From NCBI GenBank assembly GCA_018815325.1, contig JAHIYE010000009.1, positions 62,001-126,000 of the forward strand: a DNA stretch of 64,000 nt, read 5' to 3'. The notes beneath the pieces were generated by a model. That model had not been told where the DNA came from and made no database searches. It worked only from the letters and a program-made list of their open reading frames with translations. Source of the DNA: Gammaproteobacteria bacterium (GTDB taxonomy: Bacteria > Pseudomonadota > Gammaproteobacteria > Burkholderiales > Burkholderiaceae_C). The translations under genes and the position numbers were made by a program. This document shows positions 53,278 through 62,502 of the stretch, piece by piece (within the stretch, counting starts at the first letter, position 1; the number at the start of each line of letters is the position of its first letter).

Positions 53278-53490
53278 ATGGAAGAACAGGAAGTCCTTGC
53301 CTACGTACGCGCAACCACCCGCGCACTCCAGCTGTCGCTGGACGAGGCACGCACCCAGGCCGTGGCGCTGCACCTGGGGCGCACGACGGCGCTGGCACAG
53401 ATGCTGGAAGCTGTTCAGCTTCTGCCCGAAATCGAGCCGGCCGAAGTCTACCGTCCCGCACCGTTCCCGTCGCAAGAGGCCAGCCCATGA
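53278..53490 (+). CDS. AtzG/HpxX-like small subunit (DUF4089), 70 aa
   Basis: This helical protein contains ALQLSLDEARTQAVALHLGRTTALAQMLEAVQL and a proline-rich tail with EPAEVYRPAPFP, the pattern of AtzG, the small partner that forms a complex with the AtzE amidase. The stop overlaps the AtzE-like start (ATGA). The size (~70 aa) is as in the family. It has no catalytic residues of its own. Confidence 0.85.
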   Translation: MEEQEVLAYVRATTRALQLSLDEARTQAVALHLGRTTALAQMLEAVQLLPEIEPAEVYRPAPFPSQEASP

Positions 53491-54869
53491 ACAGCGCTGC
53501 ACTTTTACGTGCCATGGCTGCGGGAGAGTTATCGGCGGCTGAGGTCTGTGAGCGCGCCATCGCGCGCATCGAGGCAACTGAGCCGAAGATCAATGCCTTC
53601 ACCGATCGCACGCTGGTACGCGCCCGCGCCGAGGCCGCGGCCATCGACCAGCGCCGTGCGGCGGGCGAGTCTGTGCTGCCGCTCGCGGGCCTGCCCTATG
53701 CCGTGAAAAACCTCTTCGACATAGAGGGTCTCACGACGCTGGCCGGCTCCAAAATCAATCGCGGCCTGCCCCCTGCCCACGAGGACGCCGTGCTGGTGCA
53801 ACGGCTGAAAGCCGCCGGCGCCGTGCTGCTGGGCGGGCTCAACATGGACGAATATGCCTACGGCTTCACCACCGAGAACTCGCACTATGGGCCCACGCGC
53901 AACCCGCATGATCTGGCGCGCACTTCAGGTGGTTCATCCGGTGGCTCAGGGGCTGCGGTAGCCAGTGGCCAGGTGCCACTGGCGCTCGGCTCGGATACCA
54001 ATGGCTCGATTCGCGTTCCCTCGTCGCTCTGTGGAGTTTGGGGCCTGAAACCCACCTTCGGTCGCCTCTCACGGCGAGGCAGCTACCCTTTTGTGCACAG
54101 CATCGACCACCTCGGGCCGATCGCCGACTGCGTAGAGACGCTCGCGCTGGCCTACGACGCCCTGCAGGGGCCGGACCCCGCCGACCCTGGCTGCCATGCA
54201 CTGCGCGTGCAAGCCAGTGCCGGTACGTTGACGCAGGGTGCGACCGGCCTTCGCATCGGCGTGCTTGGCGGCTATTTCCAGGACAACGCGAGCGCACCGG
54301 CTCAGGCGGCCGTCGCCCAGGCGGCGCAGGTCCTCGGCGCACGCGAGACGGTTGAATGGCCGGATGCTGCGTTGGGCCGTGCTGCCGCGTTCATCATCAC
54401 GGCGAGTGAGGGCGGCAGTCTCCACCTCCAGGATTTGCGTACCCGGGCCGAGGATTTCGAGCCGCTCTCGGTTGACCGCTTCATTGCCGGTGCGCTGCAA
54501 CCCGCACACTGGTACCTGCGCGCGCAGCGTTTTCGCCGCCTGTACCGCGACCGGGTGAATGCGCTGTTTGCCACGTGGGATGTTCTGCTGTGTCCAGCCA
54601 CCCCCGTCAGCGCGACCCTGCTCGGGCAGGAGTGGATCGACATCGGCGGACAACGCCATCCCACGCGCCCGTCCATGGGTCTGCTCACGCAGCCGGTTTC
54701 GTTTGCCGGTTGCCCGGTGGTGGTGGCGCCGCTCTGGCCGGAAGGCACAGACGGCATGCCACTCGGCGTTCAGCTGATTGCTGCGCCATGGAATGAACAT
54801 TTGGCGTTACGCGCAGCGGCTGAGTTACAGGCTGCTGGCGTGGCCGGCCCCAAGGAGCCCCTGCTGTGA
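53487..54869 (+). CDS. atzE: AtzE/HpxY-family amidase, 460 aa
   Basis: The amidase-signature triad lies in [16 protein letters not shown] (Lys), [16 protein letters not shown] (Ser) and [16 protein letters not shown] (Ser). The region [13 protein letters not shown] before the serine loop is typical of AtzE. AtzE with AtzG deaminates 1-carboxybiuret in the cyanurate pathway; HpxY homologues serve oxalurate breakdown. Preceded by an AtzG-like and followed by an AtzH-like gene, both overlapping, so the complex is complete. Which of the two pathways applies is not decided by sequence. Confidence 0.88.
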   Translation: MNSAALLRAMAAGELSAAEVCERAIARIEATEPKINAFTDRTLVRARAEAAAIDQRRAAGESVLPLAGLPYAVKNLFDIEGLTTLAGSKINRGLPPAHEDAVLVQRLKAAGAVLLGGLNMDEYAYGFTTENSHYGPTRNPHDLARTSGGSSGGSGAAVASGQVPLALGSDTNGSIRVPSSLCGVWGLKPTFGRLSRRGSYPFVHSIDHLGPIADCVETLALAYDALQGPDPADPGCHALRVQASAGTLTQGATGLRIGVLGGYFQDNASAPAQAAVAQAAQVLGARETVEWPDAALGRAAAFIITASEGGSLHLQDLRTRAEDFEPLSVDRFIAGALQPAHWYLRAQRFRRLYRDRVNALFATWDVLLCPATPVSATLLGQEWIDIGGQRHPTRPSMGLLTQPVSFAGCPVVVAPLWPEGTDGMPLGVQLIAAPWNEHLALRAAAELQAAGVAGPKEPLL

Positions 54870-55252
54870 TGGAAATCAACCTGCCCGACGTGTTGGCCGA
54901 AGTGACCACACAATTTGCGCGCTATGAGCAAGCTCTTACAAGCAACGATGTCCTTGTGCTCGACGAGCTGTTCTGGAACAGCCCTCACACACTGCGCTAT
55001 GGGGTTGGCGAGAACCTGTACGGTTACGATGCCATCGCTGCGTTCAGGGCTGGGCGCCCCGCTACAGGCCTGGAGCGGGAGGTGCTGCGAACTGTTCTGA
55101 CGACATTCGGCCGCGACTTTGCTACCGCCAATATAGAGTTCCGTCGCAGCGGTGAATCACGCATCGGTCGCCAGAGCCAGAGTTGGGTCCGTACGCCCGA
55201 AGGCTGGCGCGTGGTGGCCGCGCACGTCAGCCTGCTGCCCCCCACACCATGA
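54869..55252 (+). CDS. AtzH/HpxZ-like protein (DUF3225), 127 aa
   Basis: This small NTF2-like protein ([23 protein letters not shown] ... [33 protein letters not shown] ... [20 protein letters not shown]) belongs to the DUF3225 group. AtzH of this group cleaves 1,3-dicarboxyurea to allophanate; HpxZ belongs to oxalurate catabolism. The start is ATG 54869, sharing bases with the amidase stop; a GTG one codon earlier is possible. Its stop overlaps the next gene. Confidence 0.87.
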   Translation: MEINLPDVLAEVTTQFARYEQALTSNDVLVLDELFWNSPHTLRYGVGENLYGYDAIAAFRAGRPATGLEREVLRTVLTTFGRDFATANIEFRRSGESRIGRQSQSWVRTPEGWRVVAAHVSLLPPTP

Positions 55253-55917
55253 TGCGCATCGACGCCCACCCCTTTGCGTTCGAGTTCGATCGAGCGCACA
55301 CCGCGCTCGTCATCATTGACATGCAGCGTGATTTCATCGAGCCTGGCGGCTTCGGCGAATCCCTGGGCAACAACGTGGCGCTGCTCTCGGCCATCGTGCC
55401 GGCCTGCCAAGCCGTGCTGCAGGCCTGGCGTCGTGCCAGCGGCCTGGTCGTGCACACGCGCGAGGCGCATTGCGCTGACCTCTCCGACTGCCCGCCGGCC
55501 AAGCGCAACCGTGGCAATCCGACCCTGCGCATCGGCGACCCCGGGCCCATGGGACGCATCCTGGTGGCCGGTGAACCAGGCAACCAGATCATCCCCGAGC
55601 TGGCCCCCCATCCTGACGAAATCGTGCTCGACAAGCCGGGCAAGGGCGCCTTTTATGCCACTGGCCTGCACGAGATGCTGCAGGCACGCGGCATCAGCCA
55701 CCTCATTTTCATGGGCGTGACGACCGAGGTCTGTGTCCAGACATCGATGCGTGAAGCCAACGACCGTGGCTACGACTGCCTGCTGCTGGAAGACTGCACC
55801 GAGAGCTACTTCCCGGAGTTCAAGACCGCGGCCGTGGAGATGATGCACGCCCAGGGCGCCATTGTGGGCTGGACCGCTCAAAGCCGCCAGCTGCTTGAGC
55901 AGCCGGCTTTTCGCTGA
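55249..55917 (+). CDS. Isochorismatase-fold hydrolase, biuret-hydrolase (BiuH)-like, 222 aa
   Basis: The catalytic trio is D in [12 protein letters not shown] in LDKPGKGAF and C in [29 protein letters not shown]. Blocks [24 protein letters not shown] and [21 protein letters not shown] closely follow what I recall of rhizobial biuret hydrolase, which converts biuret to allophanate. It overlaps the AtzH-like gene (ATGA). Allophanate would then go to the hydrolase at 41.2 kb. Confidence 0.85.
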   Translation: MMRIDAHPFAFEFDRAHTALVIIDMQRDFIEPGGFGESLGNNVALLSAIVPACQAVLQAWRRASGLVVHTREAHCADLSDCPPAKRNRGNPTLRIGDPGPMGRILVAGEPGNQIIPELAPHPDEIVLDKPGKGAFYATGLHEMLQARGISHLIFMGVTTEVCVQTSMREANDRGYDCLLLEDCTESYFPEFKTAAVEMMHAQGAIVGWTAQSRQLLEQPAFR

Positions 55918-55938
55918 CAGCGCAACGCTGCTAGAGTC

Positions 55939-56694
55939 TTGTCTGTGTACGCCATTGCCCCTCACACCCCCGTGCTTGCGACAGCTCCAATCCACCGTTC
56001 GCGCGCCGACGAGGTGTACGAGCAGATCAAGCGCGACATCGCCGAATTTCATCTCCTGCCGGGTGACCGCTTCTCGGAGAATGAGATCAGCGACCGGCTC
56101 GGCGTTTCACGCACACCCGTACGGCAGGCCCTGACCCGCCTGCAGCAGGAAAGTTATGTCGAGGTGCTCTTTCGAAGCGGCTGGCGCGTGCTGCCCTTTG
56201 ATTTCGAGAAGTTCGAGCAGCTGTATGACCTGCGCATGGTGCTGGAGACCACGGCCGCCCACCGGCTTTGCGAAGAAGGTCTGCACCATGACAGCAAGGT
56301 GGACCACTCACTGCTCAAGGAACTCATTGCCATCTGGCTGGTGCCGGCGGCCCAGCGAAACACCGATGCGATGCAGGTCAGCGCATGGGACGAGGCGTTT
56401 CATTGCACGCTGGTCAAGGCGGCGGGCAACTCCGAGATGACACGTGTGCACCGCGATGTGACGGAACGCATCCGCATCATCCGGCGCCTTGACTTCACGA
56501 TGCAGGCCCGCATCGAGACCACCTACGAAGAACATGCCAAGATTCTCAAGGCCATCCAGCGAAAGCGTGGCGACCAGGCGGCCATGCTGCTGCGCGCGCA
56601 TATCGAGGCCAGCCAGGCGGAGGTGCGAAAAATAACGCTCCATCAGGTGCATATGGCTCGACAAGGCGGGCTGGGAAAACTGCCAAAGTCCTGA
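55939..56694 (+). CDS. GntR-family regulator (FCD/FadR type), 251 aa
   Basis: A winged helix covers residues ~17-85 (RADEVYEQIKRDIAEFHLLPGDRFSENEISDRLGVSRTPVRQALTRLQQE). An FCD ligand-binding domain follows, with ETTAAHRLCEEGL and the metal-binding-type HXXI near the C-terminus (EEHAKILKAIQRKRGDQAAMLLRAHIE). The start is unclear: TTG 55939 or GTG 55945, with no strong ribosome site. It ends the nitrogen-scavenging operon and probably regulates it. Confidence 0.85.
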   Translation: MSVYAIAPHTPVLATAPIHRSRADEVYEQIKRDIAEFHLLPGDRFSENEISDRLGVSRTPVRQALTRLQQESYVEVLFRSGWRVLPFDFEKFEQLYDLRMVLETTAAHRLCEEGLHHDSKVDHSLLKELIAIWLVPAAQRNTDAMQVSAWDEAFHCTLVKAAGNSEMTRVHRDVTERIRIIRRLDFTMQARIETTYEEHAKILKAIQRKRGDQAAMLLRAHIEASQAEVRKITLHQVHMARQGGLGKLPKS

Positions 56695-56766
56695 GCCCTG
56701 CAGAGCCGGGCAGTTAGCACCGCTGACGCCCATTCCGCAGCGCACCGTGCGAAGCACTGGCTGCCA

Positions 56767-57048
56767 TCAGGCCGCCTCGTTCAGCTCCGAGCGCTGCTGC
56801 ACCCTGCCCGGCACCACCACCGACGCCGTGACCTGGCCCCTGGCATGCCGCTGGTTGTTGCAGAAATCATGGCTGATGGCGAGGTTTTCGGCATGGCTGT
56901 TGCCCCCCTCACTCAAGGGTTTGATGTGCTCCAGCGTCGCGGCAGCGGGCAACACGTGTTCGCCACACACCCAACAAGGCACCTGGCCATGCAATTGGCG
57001 CGCCACGGTCTTGTAGATCTTGTCGCGGGCGTGGAAGAGTTTGCTCAT
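56767..57048 (-). CDS. HNH endonuclease-domain protein, 93 aa
   Basis: The HNH motif is compact and complete: zinc-type CWVCGEHV (C25, C28), LEHIKPLSEGGNSHAENLAISHDFCNNQRHARG. Small stand-alone HNH proteins of this type are common in betaproteobacteria, with unknown biological role. No phage or intein context is visible. It is convergent with the GntR gene. Confidence 0.82.
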   Translation of the reverse strand: MSKLFHARDKIYKTVARQLHGQVPCWVCGEHVLPAAATLEHIKPLSEGGNSHAENLAISHDFCNNQRHARGQVTASVVVPGRVQQRSELNEAA

Positions 57049-57106
57049 GAAAGGAACATGATTGTGTTCAAGTGCAGGGTGTCAGCACCGCGGCGCCACG
57101 AAAAAT

Positions 57107-57955
57107 TCATCGCCGCGCAGGCGGCACAAAGGCAGGCTGCTCGACCAGCGTATCCGCTGGCAGGCGATCGATTTCAGAGAGCAGCTGTGCCAGCGCACGC
57201 CCGGCCGCATCAAGCAGGACTCGCCCCTTTTCTGCGGTAGCCGCCGCAGCATTGCCCACCGCCCCTTGCGGGTTGTAGTCCTGCATTTGCCAGCCCAGCT
57301 TGGCGCTCCTGCCATTGCCCAGAATCTCGAATTTTTCTGCCCGTGCCTGCGAAGCCGAGGCAAAGTCCTGTGCCTGCGTCATGTCCACCTGACCGGGGGC
57401 CAGCTCCAGCATCATCGAGGTTTCGATCTCGCCCGCGTGGATGCCAAAGCGATGCTCCTCGGCCGGGAACAGGGCCTCGGCAGACTTGCCCTGCGCATCC
57501 TTGAGTGGCAGGCTGTACCAGTTCACGCTGTAGACCAGCATGTCCAGCCGGGCCCGCAGGTCACGTGCCACGATGTCCATCACGCCGACCTGGCCTCCGT
57601 GCGAGTTGAGCAGCACGAGCTTGCTGATGCCGGCACGGGCGACTGATTCGCCGATCTGCGTCCACAACGCAATCATCGTCTCGGCTTTGAGAGACAGCGT
57701 GCCCGGAAAGCGCAGGTGCTCAGGGCTCAGCCCCACGGCTTGCGTGGGCAAAAACAGCACCGGCAGATCGCCCGCCAGGTACGCCAGGCTGGCCGCCACC
57801 ACGCCCTCCACCAAGGTGGTGTCCACATTCACCGGCAGGTGCGGGCCATGCTGCTCGATCGCCGCCACGGGCAATACGGCAATGGCGCGCGCAACATCAA
57901 GCTGCGCAAAGTCGCGCGTACTCAGGTCTGACCAGAATCTGGATTGGGGTTTCAT
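57107..57955 (-). CDS. Creatininase-family amidohydrolase, 282 aa
   Basis: Metal ligands of the family are recognisable in PVAAIEQHGPHLPVNVDT (E, H, D), LLNSHGGQVG (H) and HAGEIETSMMLEL (E). Members hydrolyse creatinine or related cyclic amides, or the formamide in cofactor synthesis. Substrate not determined here. The start overlaps the radical SAM gene stop (ATGA), so both are made from one transcript. Confidence 0.88.
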   Translation of the reverse strand: MKPQSRFWSDLSTRDFAQLDVARAIAVLPVAAIEQHGPHLPVNVDTTLVEGVVAASLAYLAGDLPVLFLPTQAVGLSPEHLRFPGTLSLKAETMIALWTQIGESVARAGISKLVLLNSHGGQVGVMDIVARDLRARLDMLVYSVNWYSLPLKDAQGKSAEALFPAEEHRFGIHAGEIETSMMLELAPGQVDMTQAQDFASASQARAEKFEILGNGRSAKLGWQMQDYNPQGAVGNAAAATAEKGRVLLDAAGRALAQLLSEIDRLPADTLVEQPAFVPPARR

Positions 57956-59622
57956 GCGCCTATCTTAGAGCCTGCAGGAGTTGCTGCATGCCGGTCCTGT
58001 CGCTCCGCAAGGGTGCGCGCGGCACGCGGCACGGGTGTGGCGCGCACTGGCAGCAGGTCGCGGATGCTGCGTGGGCTGGCTCGCGCACCGCTGGCCAGGT
58101 AGTCTGCCAACAGGCGCTGGCGCACCACGGCCGCATCCATGCTGAGCTCACCCGTGAGGTAGTCAAAGAGTGCATCCACCAGCCGCTCAGGCGTCAAACC
58201 GCTAGTCTCACCCGTGCTGCCCCAAAGCCAGTCGGCAAAGCGCAGGAAGTCTCCGAATGCCGATGTCCCCTGCAGCAACAAGATCAGGCTGGCAGGGAAA
58301 CGCCCCGAATTGGCCACGAGGTCCCAGTAACGCGCCAGCCGTGCGAAGCGCTGCATCGTGGCCGCATCCACCACAGCGGTCTGCCGCACCGTATAGGGCG
58401 GCTCGGTGTCGTACACCATGCCATGCTCGGCGGTGTGCCTTGCAATCGGCGTGCCGCGCAGGCGCTTGAGGATGCCGAGCTGGATTTCATGCGGCCCCAG
58501 TGCGTGCAAACGGTCGAAGCCCTCGGCAAAGCTCTCCAGGGTTTCGCCGGGCAGGCCAAAGATCAGGTCGGTATGCAGATGGGCCTGGCTGCGGCCCACC
58601 AGCCAGCGTAGATTGGCCTCGGTCTTGTCGTTGTCCTGGCGGCGCGAGATGCGCTGCTGCACCTCGACGTTGAAGCTCTGGATGCCGACCTCAAACTGCA
58701 GCACGCCAGCAGGAAAGCGCGCAATCATCTCCTTCAACCGGTCCGGCAAATGATCGGGGATGACCTCGAAATGTACAAATAAGCCTGCCCCCACGCTGGT
58801 CGCTTCGCGTACTGCGCTGCCCCCCGAGGGGGCTAGTTTTCCTTGGGGCGGCCCGGCGGAAAATTGGCCTTCGCTCAGTTTGTCCAGGAAGAACTGCAGA
58901 ATGCGCAGCGACGCATCGATCTTCAAGTTGAAAGTGCGGTCCACAAATTTGAAGTTGCGCGCGCCCCGCCGATACAGGCCGTCGAGTTCCGCCAGAAAGG
59001 CATCCAGTTCAAAGGCCCAGGCGGTCTTGTCAAGCGAGCTCAGGCAGAACTCGCACTTGAACGGGCAGCCGCGCGAGGCCTCGACATACAGCAAGCGGTG
59101 CGCAAGGTCGGCATCGCTGTACTCCGCATAGGGCAGCACGATCTCGTCGAGCGGCGGCTGTTCGCCGACAATCACCTTCATCAAGGGCTGGGGACCATGC
59201 AGCAAGGCGCGGCAGAGTTTGGGAAAGCTCACATCGCCCCAGCCGGTGATCACATGGTCGGCCAGGGCCACAATGTCTTGCTGCTCCGTTTCATGGCTGA
59301 CCTCCGGGCCGCCCAGCACCACCTTGACATCGGGCCGTGCAGTCTTCAGCAAACGCACGACTTCACAAGTTTGAGTCACATTCCAGATGTAAACACCAAA
59401 GCCGATGATTTGGGGATTGAGCGCCAGCAGCTCATCCACGATGTCCTGCGCGGGCCGGGCAATCGTGAACTCCCGCAGTACCGTCTGCGCCCGCAGATCA
59501 CCCCCCCCATGGCGCGCCATATTGGCCAACAGATAGCGCAGGCCCAGTGAGGCATGGATGTATTTGGCGTTGAGGGTAGCCAGCACGATGGCGTGCGCGC
59601 TGACGGCTTGGGGTGGAAGCAT
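57952..59622 (-). CDS. B12-binding-domain radical SAM protein (DUF4080-type), 556 aa
   Basis: An N-terminal cobalamin-binding-like Rossmann domain (residues ~10-140, VVLGGPEVSHE) precedes the radical SAM domain with the cluster motif CxxxCxxC at C186, C190 and C193 (RGCPFKCEFC). A C-terminal DUF4080 domain follows. Residues ~252-280 (SAGPPQGKLAPSGGSAVREA) are an in-frame insertion encoded by a GC-rich hairpin repeat. The ATG at 59622 is preferred; earlier starts would lie in intergenic-type sequence. Reaction unknown. Confidence 0.85.
   Translation of the reverse strand: MLPPQAVSAHAIVLATLNAKYIHASLGLRYLLANMARHGGGDLRAQTVLREFTIARPAQDIVDELLALNPQIIGFGVYIWNVTQTCEVVRLLKTARPDVKVVLGGPEVSHETEQQDIVALADHVITGWGDVSFPKLCRALLHGPQPLMKVIVGEQPPLDEIVLPYAEYSDADLAHRLLYVEASRGCPFKCEFCLSSLDKTAWAFELDAFLAELDGLYRRGARNFKFVDRTFNLKIDASLRILQFFLDKLSEGQFSAGPPQGKLAPSGGSAVREATSVGAGLFVHFEVIPDHLPDRLKEMIARFPAGVLQFEVGIQSFNVEVQQRISRRQDNDKTEANLRWLVGRSQAHLHTDLIFGLPGETLESFAEGFDRLHALGPHEIQLGILKRLRGTPIARHTAEHGMVYDTEPPYTVRQTAVVDAATMQRFARLARYWDLVANSGRFPASLILLLQGTSAFGDFLRFADWLWGSTGETSGLTPERLVDALFDYLTGELSMDAAVVRQRLLADYLASGARASPRSIRDLLPVRATPVPRAARTLAERQDRHAATPAGSKIGA
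58795..58866. repeat. GC-rich hairpin repeat inserted in frame in radical SAM gene
   Basis: GCCCCCCGAGGGGGC at 58819-58833 forms a hairpin (6-bp arms, 3-base loop), flanked by GCTTCGCGTACTGCGCT and TTGGGGCGGCCCGGCGG. The whole matches a type of dispersed repeat I associate with Comamonadaceae genomes. It inserts about 24 codons without breaking the frame. Confidence 0.6.
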
Positions 59623-59718
59623 CCCGGTATTATCAAAGCTTATGCTGTGGCTCGCCATGCACCTTGTGGGTGTGGCAGCCCTCTCCACCCGCCCAGCATA
59701 AACCTCGGATACTATGTA

Positions 59719-59765
59719 TTTGATAGCTGGTGGCGCTTATCCAGCAAGGACTACAGGTCAATTCA
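59719..59765 (+). repeat. Dispersed Comamonadaceae-type repeat, copy 5 (intergenic)
   Basis: TTGATAGCTGGTGGCGC, then CAAGGACTACAGGTCAATT, matches copies 1-4. It lies between the radical SAM gene and the Fic gene. Confidence 0.7.
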
Positions 59766-59835
59766 CCTCCCACCACTGGGCAAATCACCCGAATCACTGA
59801 GTCCGCCACGGTCACAGCCCTTATTTTGCGAAGAC

Positions 59836-59922
59836 TTGGCAAAATAGTTGGCAAACAACTTGGCAAAAAGTATACTTTCATCAATCAAATCAATTGTTTA
59901 CAAACCTAATAAAGTTGGCAAA
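59836..59922 (+). promoter_or_regulatory. Fic gene promoter with four TTGGCAAA repeats
   Basis: TTGGCAAA begins at 59836, 59848 and 59860, exactly 12 bp apart, and again at 59915 beside the start codon. The second copy supplies a -35 (TTGGCA, 59848-59853) placed 17 bp before a -10 (TATACT, 59871-59876). A protein binding the repeats would cover the promoter. Confidence 0.7.
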
Positions 59923-59930
59923 ATATCGCC

Positions 59931-61124
59931 ATGTACACCGACCCCCAACAGTTTGAACCCTTGCTACCGTCCGACGCACGCATGGAGCCGCTGCTGGCCA
60001 AGGCGCATGACTTGTCCCGTGTCGCCACGCTACTGGCGGGCACGCGGGTGCCGCCCGAGTTGCGCAGCCTGCTGCGCAGTATGAATTCCTACTACACCAA
60101 CCGCATCGAGGGCCAACACACCCGTCCCCATGAGATTGACCAAGCCCTGCGCAAAGACTTTTCCAAAGACGCTACGCTAGCGGCCAAGCAGCGCTTGGCC
60201 GTGGCCCACATCGAGGCCGAGGCCGTGCTGGAACAGCGTTACAGCGGAACGGATGGCGCGCGCGCGCTGTATACGCCCGCAGCCGTGCAGGATTTGCACC
60301 GCGAGCTGTTTGGCCGGCTGCCAGCTACGGATTTGTGCACGCCAGAAAACGAGCCTGTCCTGCCCGGCGCCTTGCGCACGCGTGAAGTCAAGGTAGGCCA
60401 GCATGTGGCGCCGGCGCATGCCAGCGTGCCGCGCTTTTTGGCGCGCTGGGCCGATTTCTATGGCGGTGTGCGGCGTGGCGAGGCCGCGCTGGTGGCCATG
60501 GCAGCAGCACACCATCGCCTGGGCTGGGTGCACCCGTTCGTTGACGGCAACGGCCGGGTGATGCGGCTGCACACGCACGCGCTGCTCAGCGCCCTAGGTT
60601 ACACCGGCGGACTGTGGTCGCCCTTGCGCGGCTTCGCGCGCAGCACGGAGCGCTACTACGCGCTGCTGGCCGATGCCGATGTGCCGCGGCGTGGCGATCT
60701 GGACGGGCGCGGCAACCTGAGCGAGCAGGCGCTGATTGCCTGGATTGACTATGTGCTGGACACCTGCCTGGACCAGGTGAACTTCATGGCCAGCATGCTG
60801 GATTTCGAAACGATGAAGGCACGCATTGAAGCCTGCCTGGTGTTTGAAGCCACAGTGTTGAAATCCGGCGTACGCCAGGATTCGCTGCGCGGGCTGCACT
60901 ATCTGTTCCTCAGCGGCGAGGACATGAGCCGAGGCGACTTCAAGGCCATGCTGGGCACCAGTGACCGCAGCGCCACCGACGCGCTTGGGGCGCTGGTCAA
61001 GCGCGGGCTTCTCAAGACGGATACGCCGCAAGGCAAGGTGCGCTTCGGCCTGCCCCAGCATGCCTTGCGCTTTCTGTTCCCGCGTTTATGGCCCGAGGCC
61101 GAGGCAGACGCAGCCGCTCTTTAA
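59931..61124 (+). CDS. Fic-domain protein, class II (N-terminal inhibitory helix), 397 aa
   Basis: The catalytic motif HPFVDGNGR is canonical (residues 201-209), so AMPylation or de-AMPylation of a protein is expected. The N-terminal motif TNRIEG (residues 56-61) fits the (S/T)xxxE(G/N) inhibitory helix, placing it in the self-inhibited class. A C-terminal winged-helix-like segment (SGEDMSRGDFKAMLGTSDRSATDALGALVKRGLLKTD) may bind DNA and regulate its own repeat-containing promoter (inference). There is no antitoxin gene beside it. Active in the cytoplasm. Confidence 0.9.
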   Translation: MYTDPQQFEPLLPSDARMEPLLAKAHDLSRVATLLAGTRVPPELRSLLRSMNSYYTNRIEGQHTRPHEIDQALRKDFSKDATLAAKQRLAVAHIEAEAVLEQRYSGTDGARALYTPAAVQDLHRELFGRLPATDLCTPENEPVLPGALRTREVKVGQHVAPAHASVPRFLARWADFYGGVRRGEAALVAMAAAHHRLGWVHPFVDGNGRVMRLHTHALLSALGYTGGLWSPLRGFARSTERYYALLADADVPRRGDLDGRGNLSEQALIAWIDYVLDTCLDQVNFMASMLDFETMKARIEACLVFEATVLKSGVRQDSLRGLHYLFLSGEDMSRGDFKAMLGTSDRSATDALGALVKRGLLKTDTPQGKVRFGLPQHALRFLFPRLWPEAEADAAAL

Positions 61125-61230
61125 TATCCCCTCCCCGAAGTATCCGAGGCAACAGTAGACGCTGCCTTGGCGCCCTTGGCCGACAGTCGCCCAGTCATGG
61201 CTTAGTGGCGGCCACCCTTCCTAAATCACC

Positions 61231-62454
61231 TCAGGCATACATCCACTTGCGAGACCAGGGCTGCCCTGCGGACGGCCGCGCCGCCTTGCGGCACAACACC
61301 TGGTAGAGCGAAATCTCGTCGTGCTCAAACGCCCACTGACAGCCAGCGAGGTAGACACGCCAGATGCGCCAGCGCTTCTCGTCCACCATGGCCCTGAGCC
61401 TGTCGGCATTGGCCTCGAAAGCGCGACTCCAGTGCGACATGGTGAGCGCATAGTGGCGCCGCAAGCCCTCCACATCGGTCGCCTCCAGGCCCCCCTCCTG
61501 CATGGTCTTGAGCACGGTACTGATGTGGGGCACCTCACCGTGCGGGAACACATAGCGGTCGATGAAACGGCCTCCACCGAAGCTGGTTTCGCCGTCGTTT
61601 GCATCGGTGGAGGTGATGCCATGGTTGAGCACCCAGCCGTCGTCGGTCAGCAGACGGTTGATCTGCCCAAAATAGTCTTTCAGGTATTTGATGCCCACAT
61701 GCTCGAACATGCCAACGCTGGTGATACGGTCAAACGTGCCCTGCACATCGCGGTAGTCCTGCAGACGAATCTCGATGCGATCCTGCAGCCCGGCCTGGCG
61801 CACCCGCTCGGTCGCCAGCTCGAACTGCCGTTGTGACAGCGTAATGCCGACACAGCGTGCGCCAAACTTGCCCGCGGCACGCAGGACCAGCGCGCCCCAG
61901 CCACAGCCAATGTCCAGCAGGCGTTGGTCCGGCTGCAACTGCAGCTTGGTCAGAATGTGGTCGATCTTCTTCTGTTGGGCTTCGGCCAGGGTTTCGCTGC
62001 CGGTCTCAAAATAAGCGCAGGAGTACACCATGGCCGGGTCGAGCCAGGCTTGGTAGAACTCATTGGAGACGTCATAGTGGTACTGGATCGCCTCGCTGTC
62101 GCTTTTCTTGTTGTGGCTGAAGTGGCGCACCACGCGCGCCAGACGCCCCTCCGGGTTCGAGCCGGCCTCGGAGAGCCGATGGGCGGCGTCAAGAATGTCC
62201 TCCACACGGCCGGTAACGTCGATCTGGCCCTCCACATAGGCTTCGCCCAGACTGTCCAGCCCGGGTGACAGTAACAAGGGAATGGCGCTGGCCTTGCGGA
62301 TGTGGATTTCCACCTTGGGCTGGGCAAAGTCACCGAGCCGCAATCCGCTGGTGTGGGCGTCGCCCTCACCCCAGCGCAACAGCACCGGCAAATTGGCCCT
62401 GGCCTTGAGCTGCGTCACCCAGGGCGTCAGGACAGCTTCCATACTGGTTGTCAT
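61231..62454 (-). CDS. cfa: Cyclopropane-fatty-acyl-phospholipid synthase family methyltransferase, 407 aa
   Basis: The SAM-binding motif LLDIGCGWGALVLRAA lies near residue 178. The N-terminal lipid-binding region (PLLLSPGLDSLGEAYVEGQIDV) and YSCAYF, GMFEHVG and FPHGEVPH blocks are typical of Cfa enzymes, which methylenate unsaturated acyl chains in the inner membrane. Start 62454 is set by the strong AAGGAGG 6 nt upstream. It converges on the Fic gene. Confidence 0.9.
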   Translation of the reverse strand: MTTSMEAVLTPWVTQLKARANLPVLLRWGEGDAHTSGLRLGDFAQPKVEIHIRKASAIPLLLSPGLDSLGEAYVEGQIDVTGRVEDILDAAHRLSEAGSNPEGRLARVVRHFSHNKKSDSEAIQYHYDVSNEFYQAWLDPAMVYSCAYFETGSETLAEAQQKKIDHILTKLQLQPDQRLLDIGCGWGALVLRAAGKFGARCVGITLSQRQFELATERVRQAGLQDRIEIRLQDYRDVQGTFDRITSVGMFEHVGIKYLKDYFGQINRLLTDDGWVLNHGITSTDANDGETSFGGGRFIDRYVFPHGEVPHISTVLKTMQEGGLEATDVEGLRRHYALTMSHWSRAFEANADRLRAMVDEKRWRIWRVYLAGCQWAFEHDEISLYQVLCRKAARPSAGQPWSRKWMYA

Positions 62455-62502
62455 GCAGATCCTCCTTACGGCGTATGTCGGATTGCAGCGCCTCCAAGGC
62501 AC

